Shown here: positions 26,884-34,351 of the stretch, in pieces | Numbering within the stretch: the stretch's first letter is position 1 | Layout: every line of letters starts with the position of its first letter | Origin: Streptomyces phaeofaciens | GTDB taxonomy: Bacteria; Actinomycetota; Actinomycetes; Streptomycetales; Streptomycetaceae | Assembly (NCBI RefSeq): GCF_014648915.1 | Contig: NZ_BMSA01000003.1 | Location: forward strand, 613,208 to 677,207 | Reading direction: 5' to 3' | Length of the DNA: 64,000 bases | Position numbers and translations under genes: made by a program | Notes under the pieces: model-generated | Databases searched by the model: none | What the model was told of the DNA's origin: nothing | What the model saw: the letters and a program-made list of their open reading frames with translations, nothing else

Positions 26884-27297
26884 TTACTCGATGACGAGGT
26901 CGACCTCGATGTTGCCGCGGGTGGCGTTGGAGTAGGGGCACACCTGGTGGGCGGCCTCGACCAGCTTGCGGCCGGTCGCCTCGTCGAGGGTGTCGGGCAG
27001 CTCGACGCGCAGCGAGACCTTCAGGCCGAAGCCCTCGCCCTGCTTGCCTATGCCGACCTCGGCGGTCACGGCGGCGTCGCTGACGTCGACCTTCGCCTGG
27101 CGGCCGACGAGACCGAGAGCGCTGCCGAAACAGGCCGCGTAACCGGCGGCGAACAGCTGCTCCGGGTTGGTGCCCTGCCCGTTGCCGCCCAGCTCCACCG
27201 GCATGGCGAGCGCGAGGTCGATCTTGCCGTCGTTGCTGACGGCACGGCCCTCACGGCCGTGGGTGGCGGTGGCGACTGCGGTGTAGAGCGCGTCCAT
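26884..27297 (-). CDS. ohr: Organic hydroperoxide resistance protein
   Basis: 137 aa, full family length. Ohr is a thiol peroxidase that reduces organic hydroperoxides through a dithiol cycle. Both catalytic cysteines are present in context: Cys56 in AAGYAACFGSAL and Cys120 in VCPYSNATRGN. The conserved opening is MDALYTAVATATHGREG. It is transcribed divergently from ohrR, whose product should repress it; a perfect palindrome lies between them. Confidence 0.96.
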   Translation of the reverse strand: MDALYTAVATATHGREGRAVSNDGKIDLALAMPVELGGNGQGTNPEQLFAAGYAACFGSALGLVGRQAKVDVSDAAVTAEVGIGKQGEGFGLKVSLRVELPDTLDEATGRKLVEAAHQVCPYSNATRGNIEVDLVIE

Positions 27298-27378
27298 GGA
27301 TGAACCATCCCTCTCGGAAGTCGTGTGCGGGGGGTGGCCGGCCCTCGCGCTTCTCGCGTCCGGACCGCCTCACGAGGA

Positions 27379-27408
27379 AGATTAGAGCACACAATTCAGT
27401 TGTGCACA
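27379..27408 (-). promoter_or_regulatory. Candidate ohr promoter
   Basis: On the minus strand TTGTGC (27409-27404) lies 19 bases before TAATCT (27384-27379), in the right place to transcribe ohr and overlapped by the OhrR palindromes. The spacing is slightly long; inspection only. Confidence 0.4.
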
Positions 27409-27411
27409 ACT
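27390..27411. promoter_or_regulatory. OhrR operator (two overlapping palindromes)
   Basis: CACAA-N5-TTGTG (27390-27404) overlaps a perfect 14-bp palindrome AGTTGTGCACAACT (27398-27411) in the 143-bp ohr/ohrR intergenic region. OhrR proteins bind AT-rich palindromes of the TACAATT-AATTGTA kind, so this is the natural operator for both divergent genes. It would release on peroxide oxidation of OhrR Cys22. Confidence 0.75.
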
Positions 27412-27440
27412 AAATGGTCCGCCAGAGCTATCCTGGAGAC

Positions 27441-27971
27441 ATGACGCCCACGACCGCCCCTGGAACCCCTGCGGAGGACTGGCTCCGCCTGGACCGCCAG
27501 ATCTGTTTCTCCCTGCACGCCGCCTCGCGCGCCTTCAACGGCGTGTACCGCGTGCTCCTCAAGGACCTCGGGCTGACCTACCCCCAGTACCTGGTGATGC
27601 TGGTGCTGTGGGAGCACGGCGACCTGCCCGTGAAGAAGCTCGGCGAGCACCTGCGGCTGGACTCCGGCACGCTCTCCCCGCTGCTCAAGCGGCTGGAGGC
27701 GGCCGGGCTGGTGCGCCGGGAGCGCAGCGCCCGCGACGAGCGCTCGGTGGAGATCCGGCTCACCGAGGACGGGCTCGCGCTGCGCGAGCGCGCCCTTCGG
27801 GTACCGCGCCGAATCGGTTCGGCGACGGGCTTCGATCTCGCGGAGATCAGCGCGCTGCGCGAGCGCCTCGACCAGCTCACCTCGGCGCTGGACGCGGCGG
27901 CGCTGGACGCGGGGGCACTGGAGGACGAGCCCGGGTACGAGGGGCCGGCCGAGGGGCCCGGGTGCCGGTAG
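27441..27971 (+). CDS. ohrR: MarR-family organic hydroperoxide sensor OhrR
   Basis: 176 aa from ATG at 27441. The single redox cysteine is Cys22 in DRQICFSLHAASR, the conserved sensing position of OhrR; no second conserved Cys is seen before the C-terminus (a CR dipeptide ends the protein). The winged helix covers about 35-110 (LGLTYPQYLVMLVLWE, DSGTLSPLLKRLEAAGLVRR, the wing RDERSVEIRLT). The C-terminal 30 residues are an Ala/Glu/Gly-rich extension that overlaps the 3' end of the convergent gene by 95 bp. Represses ohr and probably itself. Confidence 0.93.
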   Translation: MTPTTAPGTPAEDWLRLDRQICFSLHAASRAFNGVYRVLLKDLGLTYPQYLVMLVLWEHGDLPVKKLGEHLRLDSGTLSPLLKRLEAAGLVRRERSARDERSVEIRLTEDGLALRERALRVPRRIGSATGFDLAEISALRERLDQLTSALDAAALDAGALEDEPGYEGPAEGPGCR

Positions 27972-29547
27972 GGACGCGGGGGCCGGTGGTGCCTGTAGGG
28001 ACGCGGGCGCCCTCGGGACGGCGTTTCGCGTAGAGGCGCAGCATCACGCCGTCCCGCACGAACTCCCGGCGCGGCTCGTACGGCACGAACCTCTCCCCCA
28101 CCACCGTGAGTTTGACCCGCTCGGTCGGGTTGCGCGGATACCAGGGCGAGCGCAGGGCGTACGGCTCGGCGACCAGCCAGAGCCGGTCCAGCGTGAGCAG
28201 CCGGCGGCGCAGCTCACGGGCGCCGGTCTCCCGGCCGTACAGCGTGCCGGAGGCGGGTCCGGGGGTGCGCAGGGCGATGTCCCGCACGCCCCGAAAGCCC
28301 TCCGGGTGCGACAGCGCCGCACGCCGTCCGATCGACGGCAGGAACACCACCGCGTCCCCGGGGCGCAGCTCGCGGGCGGCGAGCGCGGAGACGGCGGCCA
28401 GGCTGTCGGGGCGGGTGAGGAGGGTGCGGTCCTGGCGGTGCAGGGGCAGTTGATGGGTGAACGCGAGGGCGACGGCGAGAGTTCCCGCGAGCGGGACCAG
28501 GGGCGAGCCGGCCCGGCAAGGGGCCGATCCCGGTCCCGGCAGGACCGCTCCCGCCGCCCGCAGCAGCCGGTCCGCCCCCGCCGCCACCAGCAGCGGCGCC
28601 CCCGCGAGGGCGTACAGCACGTACCGGTCGTCGTACATCGGACGCACCTGGGAGACGGCGAGCAGGGCGAGCGGAGGGAGGGCCATGAGCGGCAGGGCCA
28701 CCGACGTGACCGACGGCGCCCTCCGGGAGCGCGGCGGCACGGCCACGGCCGCGAGCAGCAGGCACGCCCAGAGGACCGGTCCGCCCTGCCCCAGGAAGGC
28801 GCGCAGCAGCCGCTCCGCGCTGCCCGGTCCCGGCCGGGGCAGCCAGGCGATCTGACCGGCCTGGGCGCGTGACACGAGCGCGAGCGGGAGCAGCGCCGCC
28901 AGGGCGGCCCCGGCGGCGCCCGCCCATCCCCGCCAGGTGCGCCGCGCCACGCGCGCGTGGGCGAGCGTCACGGCGTGCGCGAGCAACGCCGGCACCGCCA
29001 GCTCGTGCAGCAGACAGGTCAGGGTGACGACGACGCCGTACGGCCACCAGGAGCGCCGGCCGTCGAGCGCCCGCACCAGCAGCAGGGTCGCCGCGGTCGC
29101 ACCGGCGCCGACCAGGGCGTAGGAGCGGCCCTCCTGCGCGTAGTGGCCCGCCAGCGGGGTCGCCGCGTACAGCAGGCCCGCCCACAGGCCGACCCGGGGC
29201 CGGGCCAGCCGTACGCCGAGGGCCGCGATCAGGCCCGCGGTGGCGGCGGCCGCGCCGACGGACGGCAGGCGCAGGGCGACCTCGTCGGCGCGGACGGCGA
29301 GGACCGGGTGCATCAGGAGGTAATAGAGGCCGTGCACCGCGTCCACGCCGTGCAGCAGCCGCCAGATCTGCGGCACCGAGCGCCGCGCGACCTGGAGGGT
29401 GACGTCCTCGTCCCGCCAGGTCCCGCCGCGGTCCAGGCCCCACAGGCCGAGCGCGAGCATGACGACGACCGGGACGGCCACGGCGACGGGGGCGGCCGGG
29501 GCGACGCGGGTGCCGCGGCCGGACGGGAGCGAGCGCTGATACACCAC
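27877..29547 (-). CDS. Polytopic GT39/PMT-like membrane glycosyltransferase
   Basis: 556 aa from GTG at 29547 (another GTG follows at 29544, and the frame is open to 29733). It has about ten TM helices. The first extracytoplasmic loop contains WRDEDVTLQVARRS, matching the acidic loop-1 motif of GT-C transferases (protein mannosyltransferase/ArnT type), followed by HGLYYLLMHP. A C-terminal soluble region holds LRPGDAVVFLPSIGRR and YGRETGARELRRRLL. These enzymes transfer sugars from polyprenyl-phosphate carriers outside the membrane. The last 45 residues are Pro/Arg/Thr-rich with a repeated RVPTGT, and their coding sequence lies antisense to the end of ohrR; the true C-terminus is therefore worth checking. 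Confidence 0.75.
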   Translation of the reverse strand: MVYQRSLPSGRGTRVAPAAPVAVAVPVVVMLALGLWGLDRGGTWRDEDVTLQVARRSVPQIWRLLHGVDAVHGLYYLLMHPVLAVRADEVALRLPSVGAAAATAGLIAALGVRLARPRVGLWAGLLYAATPLAGHYAQEGRSYALVGAGATAATLLLVRALDGRRSWWPYGVVVTLTCLLHELAVPALLAHAVTLAHARVARRTWRGWAGAAGAALAALLPLALVSRAQAGQIAWLPRPGPGSAERLLRAFLGQGGPVLWACLLLAAVAVPPRSRRAPSVTSVALPLMALPPLALLAVSQVRPMYDDRYVLYALAGAPLLVAAGADRLLRAAGAVLPGPGSAPCRAGSPLVPLAGTLAVALAFTHQLPLHRQDRTLLTRPDSLAAVSALAARELRPGDAVVFLPSIGRRAALSHPEGFRGVRDIALRTPGPASGTLYGRETGARELRRRLLTLDRLWLVAEPYALRSPWYPRNPTERVKLTVVGERFVPYEPRREFVRDGVMLRLYAKRRPEGARVPTGTTGPRVPTGTRAPRPAPRTRARPPVPPRPAPPRPAPR

Positions 29548-29630
29548 ACCGGGATTCTGTGCCGGGAGAACGCCCCTATCGCTGATTGACGTCCTGTCGG
29601 GGCTTGACCATGGTGCGACCGGATGATGAT

Positions 29631-29666
29631 CGGCATGTCCGACGGCATGACGAACGGCATGACGAC
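29631..29666. repeat. Three tandem 12-bp repeats
   Basis: Three head-to-tail copies of CGGCATGNCGAN (29631, 29643, 29655) in the intergenic region upstream of galE and of the divergent GT39-like gene. The role is unknown; possibly a regulatory repeat. Confidence 0.6.
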
Positions 29667-29692
29667 GGCCGTTCCGCGGCGGGTGCGCGGAG

Positions 29693-29701
29693 TTGTCCAC
29701 A
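29693..29701. promoter_or_regulatory. DnaA-box match
   Basis: TTGTCCACA, the form of DnaA box favoured in Streptomyces, in a non-coding region about 140 bp upstream of galE. A single copy, so functional significance is uncertain. Confidence 0.4.
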
Positions 29702-29843
29702 GGCCCTGCGCGAGAGTCAGGCGCCTGCTTCACTATGAGTCGACTTCATTGCGGGTGATTGTCCGCTGACGGGCGATCACTGGTGAAACGCACCATCATG
29801 GGCCGACGGGCGACAGGCCGACGGACAAGGGGGAGATCACGAC

Positions 29844-30824
29844 ATGACCTGGCTGATCACGGGCGGCGCCGGCTACATCGGGGCGCACGTCGTACGGGCG
29901 ATGACCGAGGCGGGCGAGCGCGCCGTCGTCTACGACGACCTGTCCACGGGCATCGCCGAGCGGATCCCGGCCGGGGTGCCGCTGGTGGTGGGCTCCACGC
30001 TGGACGGGGAGCGGGTGGCGCGCACGCTCGCCGAGCACGCGGTCACCGGTGTGATCCACCTGGCGGCGAAGAAGCAGGTCGGCGAGTCGGTGGAGCTGCC
30101 CCTGCACTACTACCGGGAGAACGTGGAGGGGCTGCGGGTCCTGCTGGAGGCCGTGACGGACGCCGGGGTGACGTCCTTCGTGTTCTCCTCCTCCGCCGCC
30201 GTGTACGGCATGCCGGACGTCGAGCTGGTCACGGAGGAGACGCCGTGCGTGCCGATGTCGCCCTACGGCGAGACGAAGCTGGCGGGCGAGTGGCTGGTCC
30301 GGGCGACCGGCCGGGCGACGGGCCTGTCCACGGCCTCGCTGCGCTACTTCAACGTGGCCGGCGCGGCCACCCCCGAGCTGGCGGACGTCGGTGTCTTCAA
30401 CCTCGTCCCGATGGTCTTCGAGCGGCTCACGGAGAAGGCGCCGCCGCGCATCTTCGGCGACGACTACCCGACGCCCGACGGCACCTGCGTCCGGGACTAC
30501 ATCCACGTCGTCGACCTGGCCGAGGCCCATGTGGCCGCCGCGCACGCCCTCCAGACCTCCCCGGGGCACGACCTGACCCTCAACATCGGCCGCGGGGAAG
30601 GCGTTTCGGTGCGGGAGATGATCGACCGCGTCAACGCCGTCACCGGGTACGACCGGCCGCCGACGGTCAGCCCGCGCCGCCCCGGCGACCCGGCCCGCGT
30701 GGTCGCCTCGGCCGACCGCATCACCACCCACCTGGGCTGGAAGGCCAGACACGACGTCCAGGACATGATCGCCTCCGCCTGGGAGGGGTGGGTGCGGCTG
30801 CATCCGGGAGCGGCCCGGGTGTAG
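29844..30824 (+). CDS. galE: UDP-glucose/NAD-dependent sugar 4-epimerase (GalE-like)
   Basis: 326 aa, the usual GalE length. It interconverts UDP-Glc and UDP-Gal (or the N-acetyl forms). Extended short-chain dehydrogenase motifs are visible: TGGAGYIG at 6-13 for NAD, the serine cluster with Ser117 in FSSSAAVYG, and catalytic Tyr141 and Lys145 in SPYGETK. SLRYFNVAGA and CVRDYIHVVDLA are typical. AGGGGGAG before ATG 29844 is a good ribosome-binding site. Its position between the wall-polymer cluster and the TagGH-like exporter suggests it supplies activated galactose-type sugars to envelope glycosylation (inference). Confidence 0.93.
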   Translation: MTWLITGGAGYIGAHVVRAMTEAGERAVVYDDLSTGIAERIPAGVPLVVGSTLDGERVARTLAEHAVTGVIHLAAKKQVGESVELPLHYYRENVEGLRVLLEAVTDAGVTSFVFSSSAAVYGMPDVELVTEETPCVPMSPYGETKLAGEWLVRATGRATGLSTASLRYFNVAGAATPELADVGVFNLVPMVFERLTEKAPPRIFGDDYPTPDGTCVRDYIHVVDLAEAHVAAAHALQTSPGHDLTLNIGRGEGVSVREMIDRVNAVTGYDRPPTVSPRRPGDPARVVASADRITTHLGWKARHDVQDMIASAWEGWVRLHPGAARV

Positions 30825-30869
30825 GGCCAGGAGCCGCTGTCCACGGGCGGGGCCTCGTAGGCTGCCGGG

Positions 30870-31874
30870 ATGACCGGACACGGACGCGCCGCCGCCGACG
30901 TACCCGACCCTGCCGTCACCCCTGCCCTCGCCCCTCCCGTCGCCTCTGCCGCCGACCGTGCCATCGGCTGTGTCGTCGGTTCCGCCGTGGGTGACGCGCT
31001 GGGCGCTCCCTTCGAGTTCGGGCCCGCAGGGGCCTTCTCCGCGCGCTTCCCGGCCCCGGGGCACGGCGGCGAGATGTGCGGAGGCGGCGGCTGGGACCCG
31101 GGCGAGGCGACCGACGACACGCAGATGGCCGTACTCGTCGGGGAGTCGCTGCTGGAGTGCGGCGGCCTGGAACCGGCGGACGTCTTCCGCCGGTTCCGGC
31201 GCTGGGCGGCGGCCGACCCGAAGGACATCGGCCTCCAGACGGAGGCGGTGCTGGGCAGCGGCGACCCCTGGGACACGGCGGCCGCGCTGCACTTCCAGGT
31301 CAGCCAACGGGCGGCGGGCAACGGCGCCCTGATGAGGGCCGCCACGTCCGCCGTCCGCTTCGCGCCGCACGGCCCCGCCGCCACCCTGGACGCGGGGCGC
31401 CGGCTCGCCGCGCTCACCCACGGCGACCGCGCGGCCTGGGAGGGCACGGCCCTGTTCCACGAACTGGTCCGCACCGCACTGACCGGCGCCGACCCGCTGG
31501 CCGCGCTGCCGGCCGCCCTCGCCGAGGTCGACCCGGCGCACCGCGCGCGCTACGCGACCGTGCTGGCCGCCGACTGGGATCCCGACCTGGCCACCGAGTT
31601 CAACGGCGCGGTCTGGCCGTGCCTGGGGTCCGCCGTCTGGGCGCTGCGGACGACGTCCTCGTACGAGGAGGCCGTGCGCGCCGCCGTCGACCTGGGCGGC
31701 GACACGGACACCGTCGCGGCGGTCACCGGCGGGCTCGCCGGGGCCGTGTACGGGGCCGACGCGGTCCCCGAGCGCTGGACGGCCGCCCTGCACGTACCGC
31801 TGCCGGGCTTCGGCGACCGCGTCCTGCGGCTGGCCGAACTGACCGCCCTCGCGGTCGAACTGGCCGCAGGCTGA
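30870..31874 (+). CDS. ADP-ribosylglycohydrolase family protein
   Basis: 334 aa. DraG/ARH fold motifs for the binuclear metal site are complete: GDALGAPFE near residue 41, TDDTQM at 81-86, GNGALMR at 150-156, and GGDTDTVAAVTGG with Asp278, Asp280 and Thr281. Members remove ADP-ribose from arginine or other targets, or act on related glycosides. The N-terminal 28 residues are Pro/Ala-rich and disordered. It follows galE by 45 bp on the same strand and may be co-transcribed. The target is unknown. Confidence 0.9.
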   Translation: MTGHGRAAADVPDPAVTPALAPPVASAADRAIGCVVGSAVGDALGAPFEFGPAGAFSARFPAPGHGGEMCGGGGWDPGEATDDTQMAVLVGESLLECGGLEPADVFRRFRRWAAADPKDIGLQTEAVLGSGDPWDTAAALHFQVSQRAAGNGALMRAATSAVRFAPHGPAATLDAGRRLAALTHGDRAAWEGTALFHELVRTALTGADPLAALPAALAEVDPAHRARYATVLAADWDPDLATEFNGAVWPCLGSAVWALRTTSSYEEAVRAAVDLGGDTDTVAAVTGGLAGAVYGADAVPERWTAALHVPLPGFGDRVLRLAELTALAVELAAG

Positions 31875-31912
31875 CCGGACCGCCGGACCGCCGGCCCGCG
31901 CGGGGCGGCGGC

Positions 31913-32557
31913 CTATGCGTTGTTCAGGTACGCGAGCACTGCCAGCACCCGCCGGTGCCCGCTGTCGCTCGGCGGCAGGCCCAGCTTCAGGAAGACGTTC
32001 CCGATGTGCTTGCTGACCGAGCGCTCGGTGATGACGAGGGTGGTGGCGATGGTGGTGTTGTCGCGGCCCTCTGCCATCAGTTCGAGCACCTCGCGCTCGC
32101 GCGGGGTGAGCGAGTCCAGGGGCGAGTCGCGGCGGCGGGTCAGCAGTTCCGTGACGACCTCGGGGTCGAGGGCCGTGCCGCCGCCGGCCACCCGTTCCAG
32201 TGCGCCGAGGAACTCGTCGACCCGGCCCACCCGGTCCTTCAGCAGATACCCGACGCCGCTCGCCCCGCCGCCGAGCAGCTCGGCCGCGTAGGACTCCTCG
32301 ACGTACTGCGACAGCACCAGCACCGGCAGCGCCGGGATCTTCTCGCGGGCCTCCAGGGCGGCGCGCAGTCCCTCGTCCCGGAACCCGGGCGGCATCCGTA
32401 CGTCGAGGACGGCCACGTCCGGCCGGTGCTCCAGCAGGGCGGGCAGGATCTCGGGCCCGGAGCCGGCGACGGCCACCACCTCGTGCCCGGCCGACCTCAG
32501 CAACAGGACGAGCCCCTCCCTGAGCAGGGCGTTGTCCTCGGCCAGCACGACCCTCAT
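31913..32557 (-). CDS. NarL/LuxR-family response regulator, no adjacent kinase
   Basis: 214 aa. Receiver domain (1-120) with acidic pocket E7-D8, phosphoacceptor Asp52 in VLDVRMPP, Ser in VLSQY and Lys in LLKD. The LuxR helix-turn-helix (about 148-205) shows SLTPREREVLELMAEG and TERSVSKHIGNVFLKL. The receiver is intact, so it can be phosphorylated, but no histidine kinase lies next to it; the gene upstream on the same strand is a TetR regulator 54 bp away. Targets unknown. Confidence 0.9.
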   Translation of the reverse strand: MRVVLAEDNALLREGLVLLLRSAGHEVVAVAGSGPEILPALLEHRPDVAVLDVRMPPGFRDEGLRAALEAREKIPALPVLVLSQYVEESYAAELLGGGASGVGYLLKDRVGRVDEFLGALERVAGGGTALDPEVVTELLTRRRDSPLDSLTPREREVLELMAEGRDNTTIATTLVITERSVSKHIGNVFLKLGLPPSDSGHRRVLAVLAYLNNA

Positions 32558-32611
32558 GCCATCACGCCCCTCATGTCACCCCAGCTCCCGTCACCGCGCG
32601 GGGCTCTCCGC

Positions 32612-33247
32612 TCACAGCGCCTTGATCGCCTCCGCCGTCGCCCGGGCCAGTGCGGCCAGATACCCCTTGGGCAGCTTCGGGCTGCGGATCACCACCGAAC
32701 GCCAGTAAAGCGGACCCGAGATGAGATCGAGCGCCAGCTCCTCGTCCAGGCCCGTCCGGACCTCGCCGCGCTGCTCCGCCGCCGCCACGATCTTCAGGGC
32801 GACGCCCTCCTGCCCCTCCCGCAGCGCCTTCTGGAGCGCCTCGGCGATCTCGGGGTTGCGGGCCGCCTCGGCCTGGAGGTCGGGGATGATCTGCGAGGCC
32901 ACGGGGTGCCTGAGCGCCCGGGACGTGACCTCGTACAGCATCCGCAGATCGCCCTCCAGGCCGCCGGTCTCCGGGGCGGGCAGGCCCTGGACGGCGAGCG
33001 CCGAGACCAGGTCGAGGACCAGGTGCAGCTTGGAGCGCCAGCGCCGGTACACCGCGGTCTTGCCCACACCGGCGCGCCGGGCGATGCCCTCGATCGACAT
33101 CCGCGCGTAGCCGACGGTCGCGAGTTCCTCGAACACGGCCGCCCGGATGGCCTCCGTCACATCCTCGCGGAGCACGGCCGCTCCCGCGGGTGCCCGGCGG
33201 CGCGGACGTGCCGGGGTCCCGTCGGCGTTCGTCGTGTTCGTCGTCAT
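32612..33247 (-). CDS. TetR-family repressor, divergent from TagGH-like exporter
   Basis: 211 aa from ATG at 33247 (an in-frame ATG at 33259 adds four residues). N-terminal helix-turn-helix: IEGIARRAGVGKTAVYRRWRSK (about 55-76). The C-terminal ligand domain begins around residue 95 and ends with RATAEAIKAL. It is encoded back-to-back with the polysaccharide ABC exporter. Between them lie two copies of a 26-bp pseudo-palindrome, one of them 20 bp from this start, so it probably represses both itself and the exporter. The ligand is unknown. Confidence 0.9.
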   Translation of the reverse strand: MTTNTTNADGTPARPRRRAPAGAAVLREDVTEAIRAAVFEELATVGYARMSIEGIARRAGVGKTAVYRRWRSKLHLVLDLVSALAVQGLPAPETGGLEGDLRMLYEVTSRALRHPVASQIIPDLQAEAARNPEIAEALQKALREGQEGVALKIVAAAEQRGEVRTGLDEELALDLISGPLYWRSVVIRSPKLPKGYLAALARATAEAIKAL

Positions 33248-33267
33248 GCGAACCAGCATAGGGCGTT

Positions 33268-33293
33268 ACGACGAAACGGTTGCGTTCCGACGT
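33268..33293. promoter_or_regulatory. Putative TetR operator, site 1
   Basis: Pseudo-palindrome of 11-bp arms ACGACGAAACG and CGTTCCGACGT (9/11 complementary) separated by GTTG, preceded by CGTT. It lies just upstream of the TetR start. The second copy matches at 21 of 26 positions. Confidence 0.65.
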
Positions 33294-33315
33294 CATCACG
33301 GCCTACGCTCACGTT

Positions 33316-33341
33316 GCGACGATACGGTGCCGTCCCGACGT
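33316..33341. promoter_or_regulatory. Putative TetR operator, site 2
   Basis: Arms GCGACGATACG and CGTCCCGACGT (7/11 complementary) separated by GTGC, again preceded by CGTT. It starts 48 bp downstream of site 1 and ends 8 bp before the exporter GTG at 33350. Confidence 0.6.
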
Positions 33342-33349
33342 AAGAGAAC

Positions 33350-34351
33350 GTGAAGAGAACCGTAAGGAAACGCCGGCCGACGGCAGCACGACCGGACGCA
33401 CGCACCCCCACCCCCCGAGTGAAAGCAGCGGATGTGAGCCAGGTACTCCACACACCGCCCGGGACACAGGCCATGCCCCGCGACGACCTCGCGGCCCTGG
33501 CCGCCCGGCACGGCCTCAGCGTCAGCGGCGCCCGCCCCTCCCTGCCCCAGTACATCCGCCGGCTGTGGGCACGCCGCCACTTCATCACCGCTTTCGCCAC
33601 CGCCAAGCTCACCTCGCAGTACAGCGGCGCCAAGCTGGGCCAGCTCTGGCAGGTGATGACCCCGCTGCTGAACGCGGCGGTCTACTACTTCATCTTCGGC
33701 GTGCTGCTCCAGACCAAGAAGGGCGTCCCGGACTACATCCCCTTCCTGGTCACGGGGGTGTTCGTGTGGACGTTCACACAGAGCTCGATCATGTCGGGGA
33801 CCCGGGCCATCTCCGGCAACATCGGCCTGGTGCGGGCCCTGCACTTCCCGCGGGCCGCGCTGCCGATCTCGTACTGCCTCCAGCAGCTCCAGCAGCTGCT
33901 GTTCTCCATGGCCGCGCTGCTGGTCATCCTGTTCGTCATGGGCGTGCCGCCGGCCCTCTCCTGGGTGCTGGTGATCCCGGCCCTGACGCTCCAGTTCGTC
34001 TTCAACGCGGGCGTGTCGATGATCCTGGCGCGCGCCGGGGCCAAGACCCCGGACATCGCCCAGCTGATGCCGTTCGTGCTGCGCACCTGGATGTACGCCT
34101 CGGGCGTGATGTGGAGCATCGATACGCTGCTCAGCAAGCATGCCGAATGGCCGTCCTGGGTCGTGGACGTCCTGCGTGCCAACCCGGCCGCCGTCTACAT
34201 CGACCTGATGCGCTTCGCGCTGATCGACAGCTTCCAGGCCAGTCAGCTGCCGCCCCACGTGTGGGCGGTCGCGACGGGCTGGGCGCTGCTCGCCGGCGTC
34301 GGCGGTTTCATCTACTTCTGGAAGGCTGAGGAGACGTACGGCCGTGGCTGA
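33350..34351 (+). CDS. ABC-2 type polysaccharide exporter permease (TagG-like)
   Basis: 333 aa from GTG at 33350; a GTG at 33434 (VSQVLHTPPG) is a strong alternative that would drop 28 basic, disordered residues. Six TM helices follow a cytoplasmic N-terminus with ARRHFITAFATAKLTSQYSGAKLGQLWQV, typical of ABC-2 polysaccharide/teichoic-acid permeases (TagG/Wzm). IPFLVTGVFVWTF and RALHFPRAALP are conserved. It pairs with the ATPase gene overlapping its 3' end by 8 bp. The likely cargo is a lipid-linked wall glycopolymer, possibly from the TagF-like enzymes encoded 10-16 kb away (inference). Confidence 0.9.
   Translation: MKRTVRKRRPTAARPDARTPTPRVKAADVSQVLHTPPGTQAMPRDDLAALAARHGLSVSGARPSLPQYIRRLWARRHFITAFATAKLTSQYSGAKLGQLWQVMTPLLNAAVYYFIFGVLLQTKKGVPDYIPFLVTGVFVWTFTQSSIMSGTRAISGNIGLVRALHFPRAALPISYCLQQLQQLLFSMAALLVILFVMGVPPALSWVLVIPALTLQFVFNAGVSMILARAGAKTPDIAQLMPFVLRTWMYASGVMWSIDTLLSKHAEWPSWVVDVLRANPAAVYIDLMRFALIDSFQASQLPPHVWAVATGWALLAGVGGFIYFWKAEETYGRG

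Noticed and set aside
31875..31912. GC-rich inverted repeats between convergent ADP-ribosylglycohydrolase and response-regulator genes as a terminator
   Set aside because: Only short, imperfect complementarity in extremely GC-rich sequence; could not be separated from composition.
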